Origin: Blautia faecicola
Lineage (GTDB): Bacteria > Bacillota > Clostridia > Lachnospirales > Lachnospiraceae
Reading direction: 5' to 3'
Assembly (NCBI RefSeq): GCF_004123145.1
Contig: NZ_SDKC01000001.1
Coordinates: 3,071,501 to 3,135,500 of the forward strand
Length of the DNA stretch: 64,000 nt
The position numbers and the translations under genes are program-made. Below the pieces are notes generated by a model. That model was not told the DNA's origin. It saw only the letters and a program-made list of their open reading frames with translations, and made no database searches. Positions within the stretch are counted from its first letter, which is position 1, and the number at the start of each line of letters is the position of its first letter. Below, one piece after another: positions 45,950 through 55,820 of this stretch.

Positions 45950-47494
45950 TTACCGTTTCAGGATGTCTGTGCCGTCTTTTTTCAGGCAGTAGCCGTCAAA
46001 GGCTTTGTTTCCTTTGTACATGCGGCTGTGGCCGTCGGTGGTTTCCGGGGCGGTGCCGGGGGTTGGGTGGATTGTGGTGGCATCGGAGAGGCGGGTTGGG
46101 GTTGGGTCGCCTTCCGGGGTGTTTTTGTAGTTTACATAAGTGTTGTTCTGGTAGTGGGCGTCTGGGCTGTTGTAGTTCCAGGACTCTTCTTTTGGTTCGT
46201 TTCCGGCGTAGATGATGGTGTTGTCGGTGACTTCGATTCCGCCGCCTTCGATCATCGTATCGCCCCAGATCCGGTGACGGATGAAGTCTACGCCTTCTTT
46301 TATATAGAAGATGTTGCCGTAGATTTTCGCGTCCACGTTTCGTACCGGGGTCAGGATGCCGGTTCCGTCGTTTTGGCTGATGTTGTAGCGGAAGGTGTTG
46401 TTGACGCTCTCGCCCTCACAGAACATCACACAGCCACCACCATTGTTGCAGCTGTAGTTGTACTGGTAAATGGTTCCGTCGCCGGAGTCAGCGTCCCATG
46501 CCTGTCCGTCCTGGTTGTAGACGGTGTTGTAGGCTTCGTTGTACTGGAACAGGGCGGTTTTGCATTTCCATGGCCAGATGGCGGCTGCGGTCATGCCGCC
46601 ACGGTTTCCCTCTTCGTTGTACAGATCCGGGTGGATGTCTACGGCGATATTTTCGGATATATTATACTGGATCAACGGTTCAAAGCAGTACATCGGTGTG
46701 ATGCCGTCTCCGCCGATATCTTTGACAAAGTTGTGTTCGATCACGACATTGGTGGAGCCGTAGGTTTTCACCACTTCATCTGGCAGTTCCAGGGTCGTGA
46801 ATTTATCATGCTGGTAGGTATATCCCGCGGCGATTCCCCATCTGCGGCAGTTCTCGACTTTGCAGTGATGGATGTGGATACCGTCATAGCGGGCGATTCC
46901 GGTCTTTTCTTCGTCGTCCGGGCGGGAGACGGACATGTAGATGCCGCCGTTATTCAGATGTTTGTCGTAGATATTTCCCTCTACATCATGGATGTACAGG
47001 TGATCGAGTTCGATCTGATGCAGGGTTCCGTGATTCTGTGCGATCACGGATACACCGGTGCGGTTCATGCGATCTGCCTGGTTCAGGCGTTCATTTTTGA
47101 TGCAGGGATTGTTGGTGATTTCCAGATTCCGGATGGAAATGTACTCTGCATCGTATAAGAGAACCGCGGAAGACAGATAGCCTTTCCAGGTATGTACCAC
47201 ATTGTCCAGATGTCCACCGTAGTTCTGATACCAGATCCCGTTTCCGTCTGCCTCGATCCGCGGCAGCGCACCCTCGCCGTATGCATCTACGACAACCGGT
47301 GCCTCCTTGGTTCCCCCTGCATACAAGTGCAGATACTCCCCGATAAATACAGATCCCCGTTCCAAAAAGATCTGATCTCCCGGCTGGATCTCCAGTTGAT
47401 TAATCTTTCGCAGACTGCGGAACGCGTCCTCCGGTGTCTGTCCGCTGTTTGTATCATCTCCATGCATGCTGCTCACATAAAATATTCTTCCCAT
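45950..47494 (-). CDS. Right-handed parallel beta-helix protein
   Basis: 514 residues, no signal peptide, starting GRIFYVSSMHGDDTNSG. Repeated short strands of the form ISIRNLEITNN, IELDHLYIHDVEG, VVIEHNFVKDIGGDG and IYQYNYSCNNGGGCV are typical of pectate-lyase-like beta helices. The conserved-looking core DQAWDADSGDG-like and FCEGESVNN parts may be catalytic. Next to an epimerase-like and a GH3 gene, so an intracellular or exported carbohydrate-active enzyme is likely; the family and substrate are unknown. Start follows AGGAGG. Confidence 0.7.
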   Translation of the reverse strand: MGRIFYVSSMHGDDTNSGQTPEDAFRSLRKINQLEIQPGDQIFLERGSVFIGEYLHLYAGGTKEAPVVVDAYGEGALPRIEADGNGIWYQNYGGHLDNVVHTWKGYLSSAVLLYDAEYISIRNLEITNNPCIKNERLNQADRMNRTGVSVIAQNHGTLHQIELDHLYIHDVEGNIYDKHLNNGGIYMSVSRPDDEEKTGIARYDGIHIHHCKVENCRRWGIAAGYTYQHDKFTTLELPDEVVKTYGSTNVVIEHNFVKDIGGDGITPMYCFEPLIQYNISENIAVDIHPDLYNEEGNRGGMTAAAIWPWKCKTALFQYNEAYNTVYNQDGQAWDADSGDGTIYQYNYSCNNGGGCVMFCEGESVNNTFRYNISQNDGTGILTPVRNVDAKIYGNIFYIKEGVDFIRHRIWGDTMIEGGGIEVTDNTIIYAGNEPKEESWNYNSPDAHYQNNTYVNYKNTPEGDPTPTRLSDATTIHPTPGTAPETTDGHSRMYKGNKAFDGYCLKKDGTDILKR

Positions 47495-47582
47495 GAAAAA
47501 CCTCCTTGTAATTTCTGTAATTAAACTTCAATCATTAATAAGTAATGTAACAACCATATTCTGTATATTTTTTCTGAAAATA

Positions 47583-47626
47583 ACAGAAAAGTGTCGGATT
47601 CTTACATCTGACACTCTTTTTTCTGT
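47583..47626 (-). terminator. Terminator of the aldose-epimerase-like gene
   Basis: CAGAAAAGTGTCGGAT pairs with ATCTGACACTCTTTTTTCTG; the hairpin lies 30 bp past the stop codon. Confidence 0.75.
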
Positions 47627-47656
47627 TGCAAATACATTTTTCTCAGCTTCCTCGCT

Positions 47657-48538
47657 CTACCCGATCAGAATCGCATACTGCTTTTTCCAGTATTCCCCCG
47701 GCTTTGCCTGATTGATGCCCGGTTTTTTTGAAATGTCTTCGCAAAATCCTTCATCATCGCATCTGCCCGCCCAAGGCTCCAGACAGACGTACGGTCCTTT
47801 GGGAAGGGACCAGATGCCGAAACTGTAAAACTCGTCGATACAGCGGACTCCCGTATAAAGCTGTCCGGTGGCTTTTTTTCTGAGCCAAGCTTCTTTAATC
47901 TGCGCATCATCAAATACCAGCGTGTCCACATCAAACAGCTGGTCACTTAATGCCAGCGTATGATCCGTCAGTTTCACCGGGTATTTCTGATCCGGTTTTC
48001 CGGTACCGTTGACCAGATCGACCGCGGTAGCGGTAAGCTCTGTATTTTCCGGAAAATACAGTTCATAGTCTTCTTTCTGTTCTCCTTCTTTTTCAAACCG
48101 GAAGCCCGGATGTCCGCCGATCGTAAAACTCATGACTTTCCCGGACCGGTTTTCCACTTCCCAGGTGACAATAATCTGTTTTTCCTGTAATTCATACGTG
48201 ATCCATAATACAAATTCAAATGGATAGTACTTTCCTGTCTCTTCGTCAGATACCAGCTGATAGCGCAGCTTTTCGACACACTCTTCTACGCAGGTAAATT
48301 CTTTTTCTCTGGCAAATCCATGCTGGCGGGTCTGGTATTCTTTCCCGTTGATCTTCATTTTTTTCTGCCAGGTACTTCCTACATTTGGAAAAAGAATCGG
48401 GGAACGGTAGTCCCAGAAGGTCGGATCGCCGTTCCAGAGAATCTCCGCACCGGTATCCTTTCTCACGATTCGCATCAGTTCCGCACCGCGGTCGCTGACT
48501 TCTACACAGAGGAAATGATTTTCCATTTTTCTGTTCAT
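47657..48538 (-). CDS. Aldose 1-epimerase family protein (LacX-like)
   Basis: 293 residues. Galactose-mutarotase beta-sandwich: SDRGAELMRIVRKDTGAEILWNGD, FPNVGSTWQKK..., KEYQTRQHGFAREKEF, and IGGHPGFRFEK, which supplies the conserved His. Related to LacX/YphB proteins, whose sugar is not fixed. Its place beside GH3 supports sugar conversion. Confidence 0.85.
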   Translation of the reverse strand: MNRKMENHFLCVEVSDRGAELMRIVRKDTGAEILWNGDPTFWDYRSPILFPNVGSTWQKKMKINGKEYQTRQHGFAREKEFTCVEECVEKLRYQLVSDEETGKYYPFEFVLWITYELQEKQIIVTWEVENRSGKVMSFTIGGHPGFRFEKEGEQKEDYELYFPENTELTATAVDLVNGTGKPDQKYPVKLTDHTLALSDQLFDVDTLVFDDAQIKEAWLRKKATGQLYTGVRCIDEFYSFGIWSLPKGPYVCLEPWAGRCDDEGFCEDISKKPGINQAKPGEYWKKQYAILIG

Positions 48539-48625
48539 CTCTTGTTACTCCTCTTACACGCACTGTTTTCTTACTACTATACCCTGTTTTTCCCCGGTAA
48601 TCCAGTCCGGCTTTTTATATTTTTG

Positions 48626-48670
48626 CAAAAAAAGGCAAACAGAAAGTAGATTCTTTTTCTGTTCGCCTTT
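48626..48670 (-). terminator. Terminator of the GH3 gene
   Basis: AAAAAAAGGCAAACAGAAA pairs with TTTCTGTTCGCCTTTT; it is 30 bp past the GH3 stop. Confidence 0.8.
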
Positions 48671-48699
48671 TCTTTTCCTTTTTGTCTATATTTTTTCGA

Positions 48700-51117
48700 T
48701 TAATCGATCTTCAGGATCAGTTCCAGCACGCGTCTTGCGCAGTGTTCCAGATCCGCACGGGTGATCTCACCAAGTTCCATGGCTTTTTTCACACGTTCCG
48801 GATAACCGGTTGCCATCTTGACATCATTTCCGGCTTTAATCTCTTTGTAGTGTTCGCCACGGGTCCACCAGTCTGTGGTCACCATGCCCCGGAATCCCCA
48901 TTCTCCGCGAAGGATGTCTTCCAGAAGTTCTTTATTTTCCGAAGCTCTGTGACCGTTGATCACGTTGTAGGAGCTCATGATCGTCCACGGATCGGATTCT
49001 TTTACGATAATTTCAAACTGTTTCAGATAAATCTCACGAAGGGCACGTTCGGATACACGGGAATCGCTGTGCTTTCTGTTTGTCTCTTTGTTATTGGCGG
49101 CAAAATGTTTTACGGAAGCGCCGATATGCTGAGACTGGATACCACGTACCATACCTGCTGCCATCTTACCTGCAAGCAGCGGATCTTCGGAATAATACTC
49201 GAAGTTTCTTCCGCACAAAGGATTTCTGTGAATGTTGACAGCGGGTGTCAGCCATACGGCGATATTATTTTCTTTCACTTCTTCTGCTCCGGCTGCACCG
49301 ACCTGTTCTACCAGATCCGGGTTCCAGGTGTAGGCAAGAAGAGTTGCACATGGCCATGCAGTTGTACACACGCCACATTCCGGTGCGATACGAAGACCTG
49401 CAGGTCCGTCAGCTGTCATAATGTTCGGTACACCATAGTCCGGCAGGTTACCGAAACCAAAGGTATTGGCCACACCGGTATTTGGCTGTCCGCCAAGCAG
49501 TTCGATCAGATCGTCATCGGAAAGCTGACTCATGAACTCGTCCAGGGTGATCTTTCCTTCTGCTACCTCGATAAATGGTTTTGCACCTTTTTTCACTACA
49601 TAGAGTGCCAGACGCTGCTCGCGGAAACGTACTTCCGGCAGGATGCCTTCATCGGTTCCCGGAACCATTTTTTCAAATGCGCAGGCGTTCGGATCATTTC
49701 CTTCAGTCTGAGGCAGTTCCTCGTAGGTTCCATCGGAAAGCATTCTCTTTGCCAGACCGGATGGTGTCAGTTTTGCTTCCAGCTGTTTTACCACGGTATC
49801 TTCTGCTACCAGATATTCATAAGCTGTTTTTTCATTATTTCTTACGGAGGTTCCAATATAAAAAGCATATGCGCCTTTTTCCAGAACATAAGCAGATTTT
49901 GCTACTTTTCCAAGATCATCGTAGGATGCCATTGCTTCTTTTGTGACGGTCAGTACCATCGTATGACTCTCTCCTGGCTGCAGAAGGCGGGTTTTCTTAA
50001 ATGCACCCAATTCTTTCGCCGGTTTCTTTAACAGTCCCTGTGGTGCACTGTAATACAACTGTACGACCTCTTTACCGGCCATATCTCCGGTGTTGGTTAC
50101 TTGCACCTGTACGTTGATAGAGTCTGCCTCTTCCCATGCTTTCTGTGTCTCCACCTCGAAGGTTGTGTAGGACAGACCGTAACCGAACGGATAAACTACT
50201 TTCTCAGCTGCGCCCGGAATCGTCTCAAAATAACGGTATCCAACGTAAATATCTTCGGTATAATCTACATATTCTACAGACTCATGGAAGTTCTCGGTAG
50301 ATGGATAATCTTCCAGTCTCGCTGCAAAGGTATCTGCCAGTTTACCGGATGGGTTGACCAGACCGCACAGTACCTGTGCCATCGCAGTTCCACCTTCCAT
50401 GCCGCCCTGACCGCCGTATAAAGCTGCTCCGATCTTGTCATCTTTTTTGATCCAGGACAGATCGATCACACCGCCGATGTTTAATACAACCACGATCTTA
50501 TCGTAAGCTTCTTCTACCTGTGCCAGCAGTTTTTTCTCGCCTGCAGTCAGATAAAAATCGCCGTCCGGATACACTTCTGCGGACAGTTTCGGCATGCTTG
50601 TCTCATCCGGCCATGGATTGAATTCGCCGTTGTATTCCACGCTGGAACGATCCCATCCCTCTCCGGAGAAACGACTCAGTACGATAAGTGCGGTATCGCC
50701 AAATGCCCGCGCGCCGTCCAAAAGTTCCTGCGGCAGTTCCGGCTCTTCGGTCATACCCGGTGCTCTTCCGATTGCATACTGTTCTTCTACATTTTTCTTA
50801 TAAAAATCTGCTACCGGTTCGTATACCTGTACTTTATCTTCCAGGGTTTTGAAACCATCATACAGATTATGTATATAAGATACGGTTACATCTCCGCTTC
50901 CGCCGCCACCTTTGACATAGTCAAAACTTCCGCGTCCGAACAGTGTGATCCGGGAACCGTTCTTTAACGGCAGGATATTGTTCTCATTTTTCAAAAGCAC
51001 CATACCCTCTGTCGCTGCCTCCAGGGATAATGCAATATGTTCTTTGCTTGCTGTTACATATCTGCCTGCTTCCAGGGGAAGATTTGGCTGATACATGACT
51101 CTTGTCCATTTTTTCAT
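48700..51117 (-). CDS. Glycoside hydrolase family 3, domain-swapped order
   Basis: 805 residues. The GH3 C-domain (about 30-280, from EGMVLLKNENNILPLKNG) and fibronectin-like domain (about 300-420) come first and the TIM-barrel domain (about 510-800) last, the reverse of most GH3 enzymes. The catalytic Asp is in MVTTDWW (Asp749), with NFEYYSEDPLLAGKMAAG and SVKHFAANNKETNR conserved. This layout is known for rumen beta-glucosidases (Butyrivibrio, Ruminococcus). No signal peptide, so the substrate is probably taken up as an oligosaccharide. Start follows AGAGG. Confidence 0.9.
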   Translation of the reverse strand: MKKWTRVMYQPNLPLEAGRYVTASKEHIALSLEAATEGMVLLKNENNILPLKNGSRITLFGRGSFDYVKGGGGSGDVTVSYIHNLYDGFKTLEDKVQVYEPVADFYKKNVEEQYAIGRAPGMTEEPELPQELLDGARAFGDTALIVLSRFSGEGWDRSSVEYNGEFNPWPDETSMPKLSAEVYPDGDFYLTAGEKKLLAQVEEAYDKIVVVLNIGGVIDLSWIKKDDKIGAALYGGQGGMEGGTAMAQVLCGLVNPSGKLADTFAARLEDYPSTENFHESVEYVDYTEDIYVGYRYFETIPGAAEKVVYPFGYGLSYTTFEVETQKAWEEADSINVQVQVTNTGDMAGKEVVQLYYSAPQGLLKKPAKELGAFKKTRLLQPGESHTMVLTVTKEAMASYDDLGKVAKSAYVLEKGAYAFYIGTSVRNNEKTAYEYLVAEDTVVKQLEAKLTPSGLAKRMLSDGTYEELPQTEGNDPNACAFEKMVPGTDEGILPEVRFREQRLALYVVKKGAKPFIEVAEGKITLDEFMSQLSDDDLIELLGGQPNTGVANTFGFGNLPDYGVPNIMTADGPAGLRIAPECGVCTTAWPCATLLAYTWNPDLVEQVGAAGAEEVKENNIAVWLTPAVNIHRNPLCGRNFEYYSEDPLLAGKMAAGMVRGIQSQHIGASVKHFAANNKETNRKHSDSRVSERALREIYLKQFEIIVKESDPWTIMSSYNVINGHRASENKELLEDILRGEWGFRGMVTTDWWTRGEHYKEIKAGNDVKMATGYPERVKKAMELGEITRADLEHCARRVLELILKID

Positions 51118-51367
51118 CTCAAACCTCTTTTCCGGCCGTCCCGCCGCACCCGCCGCGGACAGCCCTGCCTGTTATTTTCTGCGGCGCAATCACCGCCCAT
51201 TACTTTTATTTTACTCAAAAAACAAGAGATTTTCCAGATAGGATTCCGGCTGATTTATAGGTCAATTCCGACTTTTTAATTTAAAAGTGTCAGGCACTCT
51301 TACAAAATTTTTACGAAGAAATGCCTGACACCTGTATACTTTTTTCTTTTTACGAGCCTTTCAACTC
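51118..51367. other. Intergenic region between GH3 and dehydrogenase
   Basis: 250 bp with no gene. Includes the dehydrogenase terminator at 51287 and a GC-rich stretch near 51140-51170. Confidence 0.5.
51287..51331 (-). terminator. Terminator of the dehydrogenase gene
   Basis: GTGTCAGGCA (51287-51296) pairs perfectly with TGCCTGACAC (51322-51331), with AT-rich flanks. Confidence 0.65.
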
Positions 51368-52417
51368 TTACGGATGAATCTTAATCACACCTTTTACAAT
51401 GTCTGCCTTATTATGCACACTCTCATCCATCGCTCTCTGTACATCATCCAGATCGTAAATATTCGTAACGATTCCTTTTACATTCACTTTACCGGAAGCT
51501 ACCGCATCGATTGCGATTGGATAGATATGGCGGTAACGGAAGACCGTTTTGAAAGTCAGTTCTTTGTCGAGAACCAGGCTCATCGGCAGGGTCATCTCAC
51601 CGCTCTTGCTGTAGCCGACCAGAACGATCGTGGAACCCTTCTTCGCCATATGGATCGCCTGTCTGGTGGTGATCTCTGTACCGGCGGTCTCGATGATCAG
51701 GTCCATACCGGCCCCGCCGGTCAGTTCCTGTGCTTTGGCGATCACATCCTCTTTTTCGCCGTTGAGCACTCCGGTTGCGCCCAGTTCCAGGGCTTTTTCC
51801 AGACGTTTTTCCATGATATCTACCACATAAACCTCAGATACTCCACGGGCTTTCAGTGCCATCATGGAAACCAGACCGATACATCCGGCACCCATCACCA
51901 CTGCTTTCTGTCCCAGATGAGCATCTCCCTGGATCGCTGCGTGGAAACCGACAGCCAGAGGTTCGATCAGCGCACCCTCCAGTGTGCTTACATTCTCCGG
52001 GAGTTTGAAACAGAGATCTGCCTCATGAGCAACATACTCCTGAAATACACCATCTACCGGTGGAGTTGCGAAAAATACGACGTCCGGACAGAGATTGTAT
52101 TTGCCCTGTTTGCAGAATTCGCAGTGTCCGCAAGTTTTTCCCGGCTCCAAAGCTACTTTATCACCGACTTTCAGGTGTTTGACATCTTTTCCCACTTCCA
52201 CAACAACGCCACCCGGCTCATGACCGAGAACAAACGGCGGTTCTACGACATAATCGCCGATGGCTCCACTCTCATAATAATGCAGATCCGATCCGCAGAT
52301 TCCCACATAATCCAGCTTTACCAGAACTTCATCGTCCTTCGGCGTCGGGATGTCACGCTCCGTAAATCCCATCTTGCCGATACCGTTCATCACTGCTACT
52401 TTCATCTTACCTTCCAT
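51368..52417 (-). CDS. Zinc-dependent sorbitol/xylitol-type dehydrogenase
   Basis: 349 residues of the medium-chain dehydrogenase family. Catalytic zinc: Cys in GICGSDLHYYESG and His in GHEPGG; structural zinc: CGHCEFCKQGKYNLC. Rossmann motif GAGCIGLVSM with Asp in VVDI, indicating NAD. Similar to sorbitol and xylitol dehydrogenases (GutB type). Start follows GGAGGG. It stands apart from the GH3 gene but on the same strand. Confidence 0.87.
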   Translation of the reverse strand: MEGKMKVAVMNGIGKMGFTERDIPTPKDDEVLVKLDYVGICGSDLHYYESGAIGDYVVEPPFVLGHEPGGVVVEVGKDVKHLKVGDKVALEPGKTCGHCEFCKQGKYNLCPDVVFFATPPVDGVFQEYVAHEADLCFKLPENVSTLEGALIEPLAVGFHAAIQGDAHLGQKAVVMGAGCIGLVSMMALKARGVSEVYVVDIMEKRLEKALELGATGVLNGEKEDVIAKAQELTGGAGMDLIIETAGTEITTRQAIHMAKKGSTIVLVGYSKSGEMTLPMSLVLDKELTFKTVFRYRHIYPIAIDAVASGKVNVKGIVTNIYDLDDVQRAMDESVHNKADIVKGVIKIHP

Positions 52418-52810
52418 GTGAAATACCCTCCATACATACGCTTTTATAAACTTAATAAAATAGTTTTATTATCTTTCCTCAAAGATAACTCTTTTGCGAA
52501 AAAATGTCAATCCTGATTCCATATTTTTACTCGTTTTCATCTATGAATGTGACTGTTTTCTCCGTTCATAGCAGCTTTGGTAAACTATATTTCATATCTC
52601 TTTAGTGATTGTATTTTCATACCTTTTTAAAATGCACCTCATTCTGTCTTATCCTCTAATATACACATTTCGCTTCATGTATTATGTATTTAAAAAATAT
52701 TATATTCCTTATACTCAAAACTGGCATTTCTCTTACCAACTTGATACAATATAAATAGAGTTACAATGTTCAATACAGAATATATTTACCACTACAGGAG
52801 ATTACACTTC
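52418..52810. other. Divergent intergenic region
   Basis: About 390 bp, AT-rich, between the dehydrogenase and the MerR pseudogene. TTGATA...TACAAT at about 52741-52767 is a weak promoter candidate for the latter. No gene seen. Confidence 0.5.
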
Positions 52811-53800
52811 ATGGAAAAACAGGAACTCTTTCGCATCGGAGAGGTCGCACGCATGTTTTCTATCAGCGTCGGTTCTCTGCGTCATTATGAAAAACTAGAG
52901 CGTGTCTGAAAAAGGCTTTTCGTGAGCTGCGAGTCTCAGTTTGTGGGAGATTTTATCCGAATGAGGGCGGCGTAGCGGGCTACGGCAACCGAATGAGGGT
53001 AAAATATACCGCAAAGTGGGGCTTGCAGATTGCGGAAATGATTTTTCAGACACGCTCTAGGGCTGATCCGCCCGGAATATACGGATCCGGATTCCGGTTA
53101 CCGCTACTACGGCGTCCAACAGTTTGAACGTTTAAATACGATCCGTTATCTTCGCGCCCTGGATATGCCGCTCGAAGACATCGCGGATTTTCTTCAGAAT
53201 AAAGATGTGGGGAAAATTCAGGAAATGCTGATCCAGCAACGGGAAACCGTCCGCCAGAAACAGCAGGAACTTCAGATTATCGAGCAAAAGATCAACACCC
53301 GGCTCGAAGGACTGACAGATGCACTCTCCTCCCGGCTGGATACGATTACACTGGTTCAGACTCCGCCGAGACGGATCACCTAGATCCGCAACCATCTCTC
53401 CCCGAAAACCTATCTGGATCTGGAGACTTCGATCCGGACACTCCAGAAAGATCAGGAAGAGACTCTGGTTTTTCTCGGAAAAGTCGGGCTCGGCATCTCC
53501 AAAGAACATTTGGAAGCCGACGCTTACCAGGTCTACGACACCGTTTTTCTGCTCCTCGAACCGGAAGACCGCTACCAGGGCATCACTGAGGAACTCCCCG
53601 GACAGACCTGTGTTTCTATTCGATTCTGCGGAAGTCATAACGAAGCGCCGGCTTATTATCAGAAACTTCTGACTTATATCCGGGAACACCGGTTGAAAAT
53701 TGATGGATTTTCCAGAGAGGTGACGATGATCGATTATGTGTTGGCGAACGATCCGAAACAGTTTGTGACGGAGATTCAGATTCCGGTGTGTGAAGGATAA
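52811..53800 (+). pseudogene. MerR-family regulator broken by a MITE and a stop codon
   Basis: MEKQELFRIGEVARMFSISV...HYEK (52811-52894) is a MerR helix-turn-helix; after the MITE the same frame resumes GLIRPEYTDPDSGYRYYG, then a coiled coil and, after a TAG at 53381-53383, a GyrI-like effector domain ending at 53800. The MITE adds exactly 162 bp, so the frame is kept but stops occur within it (TGA at 52907). Removing the MITE and one CTAG restores a continuous MerR protein apart from the TAG. The intact protein would have been a multidrug-type regulator. Confidence 0.9.
52895..53060. mobile_element. 166-bp MITE copy 3, inside the MerR gene
   Basis: CTAG at 52895-52898 and 53057-53060 is the target duplication; the reconstructed empty site has one CTAG. 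Ends AGCGTGTCTGAAAAA / TTTTTCAGACACGCT. Nearly identical to copy 2. Confidence 0.93.
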
Positions 53801-53855
53801 TGAATCCCCTTAACCTATTTTTTATATTCTCTCACAGTCAATCCCTTATACAACA

Positions 53856-53900
53856 CCCCCGGTAAATTGTTTGTATTCGTTACCTACAACTTACCGGGGG
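53856..53900. other. Palindrome between convergent genes
   Basis: CCCCCGGTAAATTGT pairs with ACAACTTACCGGGGG (one mismatch) around a 15-base loop. No clear T-run; may still terminate transcription of either gene. Confidence 0.6.
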
Positions 53901-53946
53901 CTTGTGGTTCATATGAAATTTATCTCGTAAAACAGCTCTTTTTTCA

Positions 53947-54360
53947 CTACCGCGCGCAAATGCTATTCATAAACACCAGGTAGCACGCGAAATCACCAAT
54001 CGTTTTTCTGCCGTATTTATTTTCTTTCTCATCCCCAAGTGCATCCCTCCACGCAGCTTTCTTGCCCTGCATGCGCAGATATCTTGCGAGCATATTGAAA
54101 TGGGTGATAACAGAATCATGATGAGAAGTCCTCAGGGAATCCGTATCCATTTTTTCCTGTCGGGGCAGCTGCAGCCATTTGGCACGCATTGCAGCGTATT
54201 TTGTGGCGGCAGCAATCAGTTCTTCGTATAATTTCAATGCTTCAGGATCGTTGTCGAGATTGGCTAACAGATCGTTGTGTATTTGCTGCATTTGTTCGAT
54301 GGTTAGAACGTATGGTTCCTTCAGGTAGTCTTCGTATTTACAGATCATCTTATCTCGCAC
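53947..54360 (-). CDS. Small protein, possibly DUF3232-like
   Basis: 137 residues, soluble and mainly helical: YLKEPYVLTIEQMQQIHNDLLAN, AAATKYAAMRAKWLQLPRQEK, RTSHHDSVITHFNMLARYLRMQGKKAAWRDALG and GDFACYLVFMNSICAR. The pattern resembles the DUF3232 proteins of Firmicutes, but I am not certain. Function unknown. Start is weakly supported (ATG 54360; GTGCGAG upstream). Confidence 0.65.
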   Translation of the reverse strand: MRDKMICKYEDYLKEPYVLTIEQMQQIHNDLLANLDNDPEALKLYEELIAAATKYAAMRAKWLQLPRQEKMDTDSLRTSHHDSVITHFNMLARYLRMQGKKAAWRDALGDEKENKYGRKTIGDFACYLVFMNSICAR

Positions 54361-54463
54361 CTTTCTGGTTCAGTTTATTATTTACGCGATTAAGCGAATC
54401 GCCGGGGCTTTTTGCCATTGTTTTATATATAGCAATTATGAATTCGTATGTCAAGGACAGGTG

Positions 54464-54519
54464 AAAATAAAAGGTTCTTCCATGATTTTTATTTCATCAT
54501 AGAAAAACCTTTTTATTTT
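54464..54519 (-). terminator. Terminator of the first wall-binding protein gene
   Basis: AAAATAAAAGGTTCTTC pairs with GAAAAACCTTTTTATTTT; both strands have T-rich flanks. Confidence 0.75.
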
Positions 54520-54575
54520 CTAAATACTATTTTTACCTTCACAACATGATTGTCATGGAGAATCCGAGTCTTCTC

Positions 54576-55799
54576 TTACCAATCCAGATAAGTACGTATA
54601 TTTTTTTCTGTAATTGAATACATGGTATCATATGTAAGACATACACTATCTCCCGTTACATGTTCTGCTTTCCATTTTTCATAGCGGCTCTGTGATGTCT
54701 GCACATCATTCAGATACCATTGTGTACCATTCAGGTAACTGCTGATCCATCTCCCCTTAGAAACCAACGTACCATTCTCCAAAGAAAAATATTCTTCCAG
54801 ATCTGTTCCCTGATGTGCATATGCGGACTCAATCAGACCAGCAGACGGATACGCTGCAACACTTCCATATAACCCATATACCCAGCCAGCATAGGAAACA
54901 TTTCCGTCCGTTGAATAGGTGTAGATATATCCACCAGACAAATGATTTATATTGTGTATAATAACAAGTTCCGGAACCTTATCACCATTCATATCGAACA
55001 TTATAAATCTTGGATCCTTGTTACCTTTTTCCTGATTCAAATAGCCTTTGTTCCGCAAAAACTGTGCATACACAGTTCTACATTTCTTATCCGCTCTGTA
55101 TAACCAGGCACCGGATGAATCCACATAGTCTGAATCAATCCAGGTATTGGAAGCCATCACACCATTCGCATACATGTAATACCACTTTCCATTAATCACA
55201 TGCCAGCCCTGTCCGATCATCGCTCCGCTCGTCTGGAAATAATACCAGTCTCCTCCAATCTGTTTCCAGCCGGTTACCATCCAGCCGTCTTTATCAAAGA
55301 AATACCACTGGCCTTTGATCATTTCCCAGCCATTTCTTGTATAGCCGCCATCAGCATGGCGATACCACCAGCGGCTTCCGCTCTGCACCCAGCCTTCCTG
55401 TACTTTTGTCTTTCCCTGTACCCACGCTCCACTGCTGTTCACGTAAGAATCGCCGATCCAGGCATCTGCTGCCATCGCTCCACTTGCATACATATAGAAC
55501 CAGTTTCCATTGATGACATGCCAGCCCTGCCCAAGCATGGCTCCGCTTGACTGAAAGTAGTACCAATTTCCCCCGATATCCTGCCAGCCGGTTGCCATAT
55601 ATCCATTCTTATTAAACCAGTACCAGTTTCCGTTGATCTGTTTCCACTGGTTTGCCGGATAACTTCCATTGTCCTCCTCATACCACCAGCCTACGCTGTT
55701 CTTTCTCCACGATGCGGCGCTGACCGTCATCGGAGTCAGGCTGGTCGCCAGAATCGTTCCGGCGAGAAGTAAACTGCATAATTGTTTTGCTTTTCTCAT
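54576..55799 (-). CDS. Secreted cell-wall-binding repeat protein with C-terminal module
   Basis: 407 residues. Signal peptide (about 1-28, ends VSAAS). About nine choline-binding/glucan-binding-type repeats (W-[YF]-x-n-G..., about 35-240), for example GWHVINGNWFYMYASGAMAA. The C-terminal module (about 245-407) starts with RTVYAQFLRNKGYL, has a Ca-binding-like FDMNGDKVPELVII and ends SITEKNIRTYLDW; it recurs in the lectin protein at 59321. It probably anchors on choline- or related teichoic acid and displays the module. Start follows GGAGG. Tandem paralogue follows upstream. Confidence 0.85.
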   Translation of the reverse strand: MRKAKQLCSLLLAGTILATSLTPMTVSAASWRKNSVGWWYEEDNGSYPANQWKQINGNWYWFNKNGYMATGWQDIGGNWYYFQSSGAMLGQGWHVINGNWFYMYASGAMAADAWIGDSYVNSSGAWVQGKTKVQEGWVQSGSRWWYRHADGGYTRNGWEMIKGQWYFFDKDGWMVTGWKQIGGDWYYFQTSGAMIGQGWHVINGKWYYMYANGVMASNTWIDSDYVDSSGAWLYRADKKCRTVYAQFLRNKGYLNQEKGNKDPRFIMFDMNGDKVPELVIIHNINHLSGGYIYTYSTDGNVSYAGWVYGLYGSVAAYPSAGLIESAYAHQGTDLEEYFSLENGTLVSKGRWISSYLNGTQWYLNDVQTSQSRYEKWKAEHVTGDSVCLTYDTMYSITEKNIRTYLDW

Positions 55800-55820
55800 T
55801 CGAATTCCTCCTTCTCTCTT

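Noticed and set aside
45869-50031. Long plus-strand frames over the beta-helix and GH3 genes
   Set aside because: Shadows of convincing minus-strand genes; composition is unlike protein.
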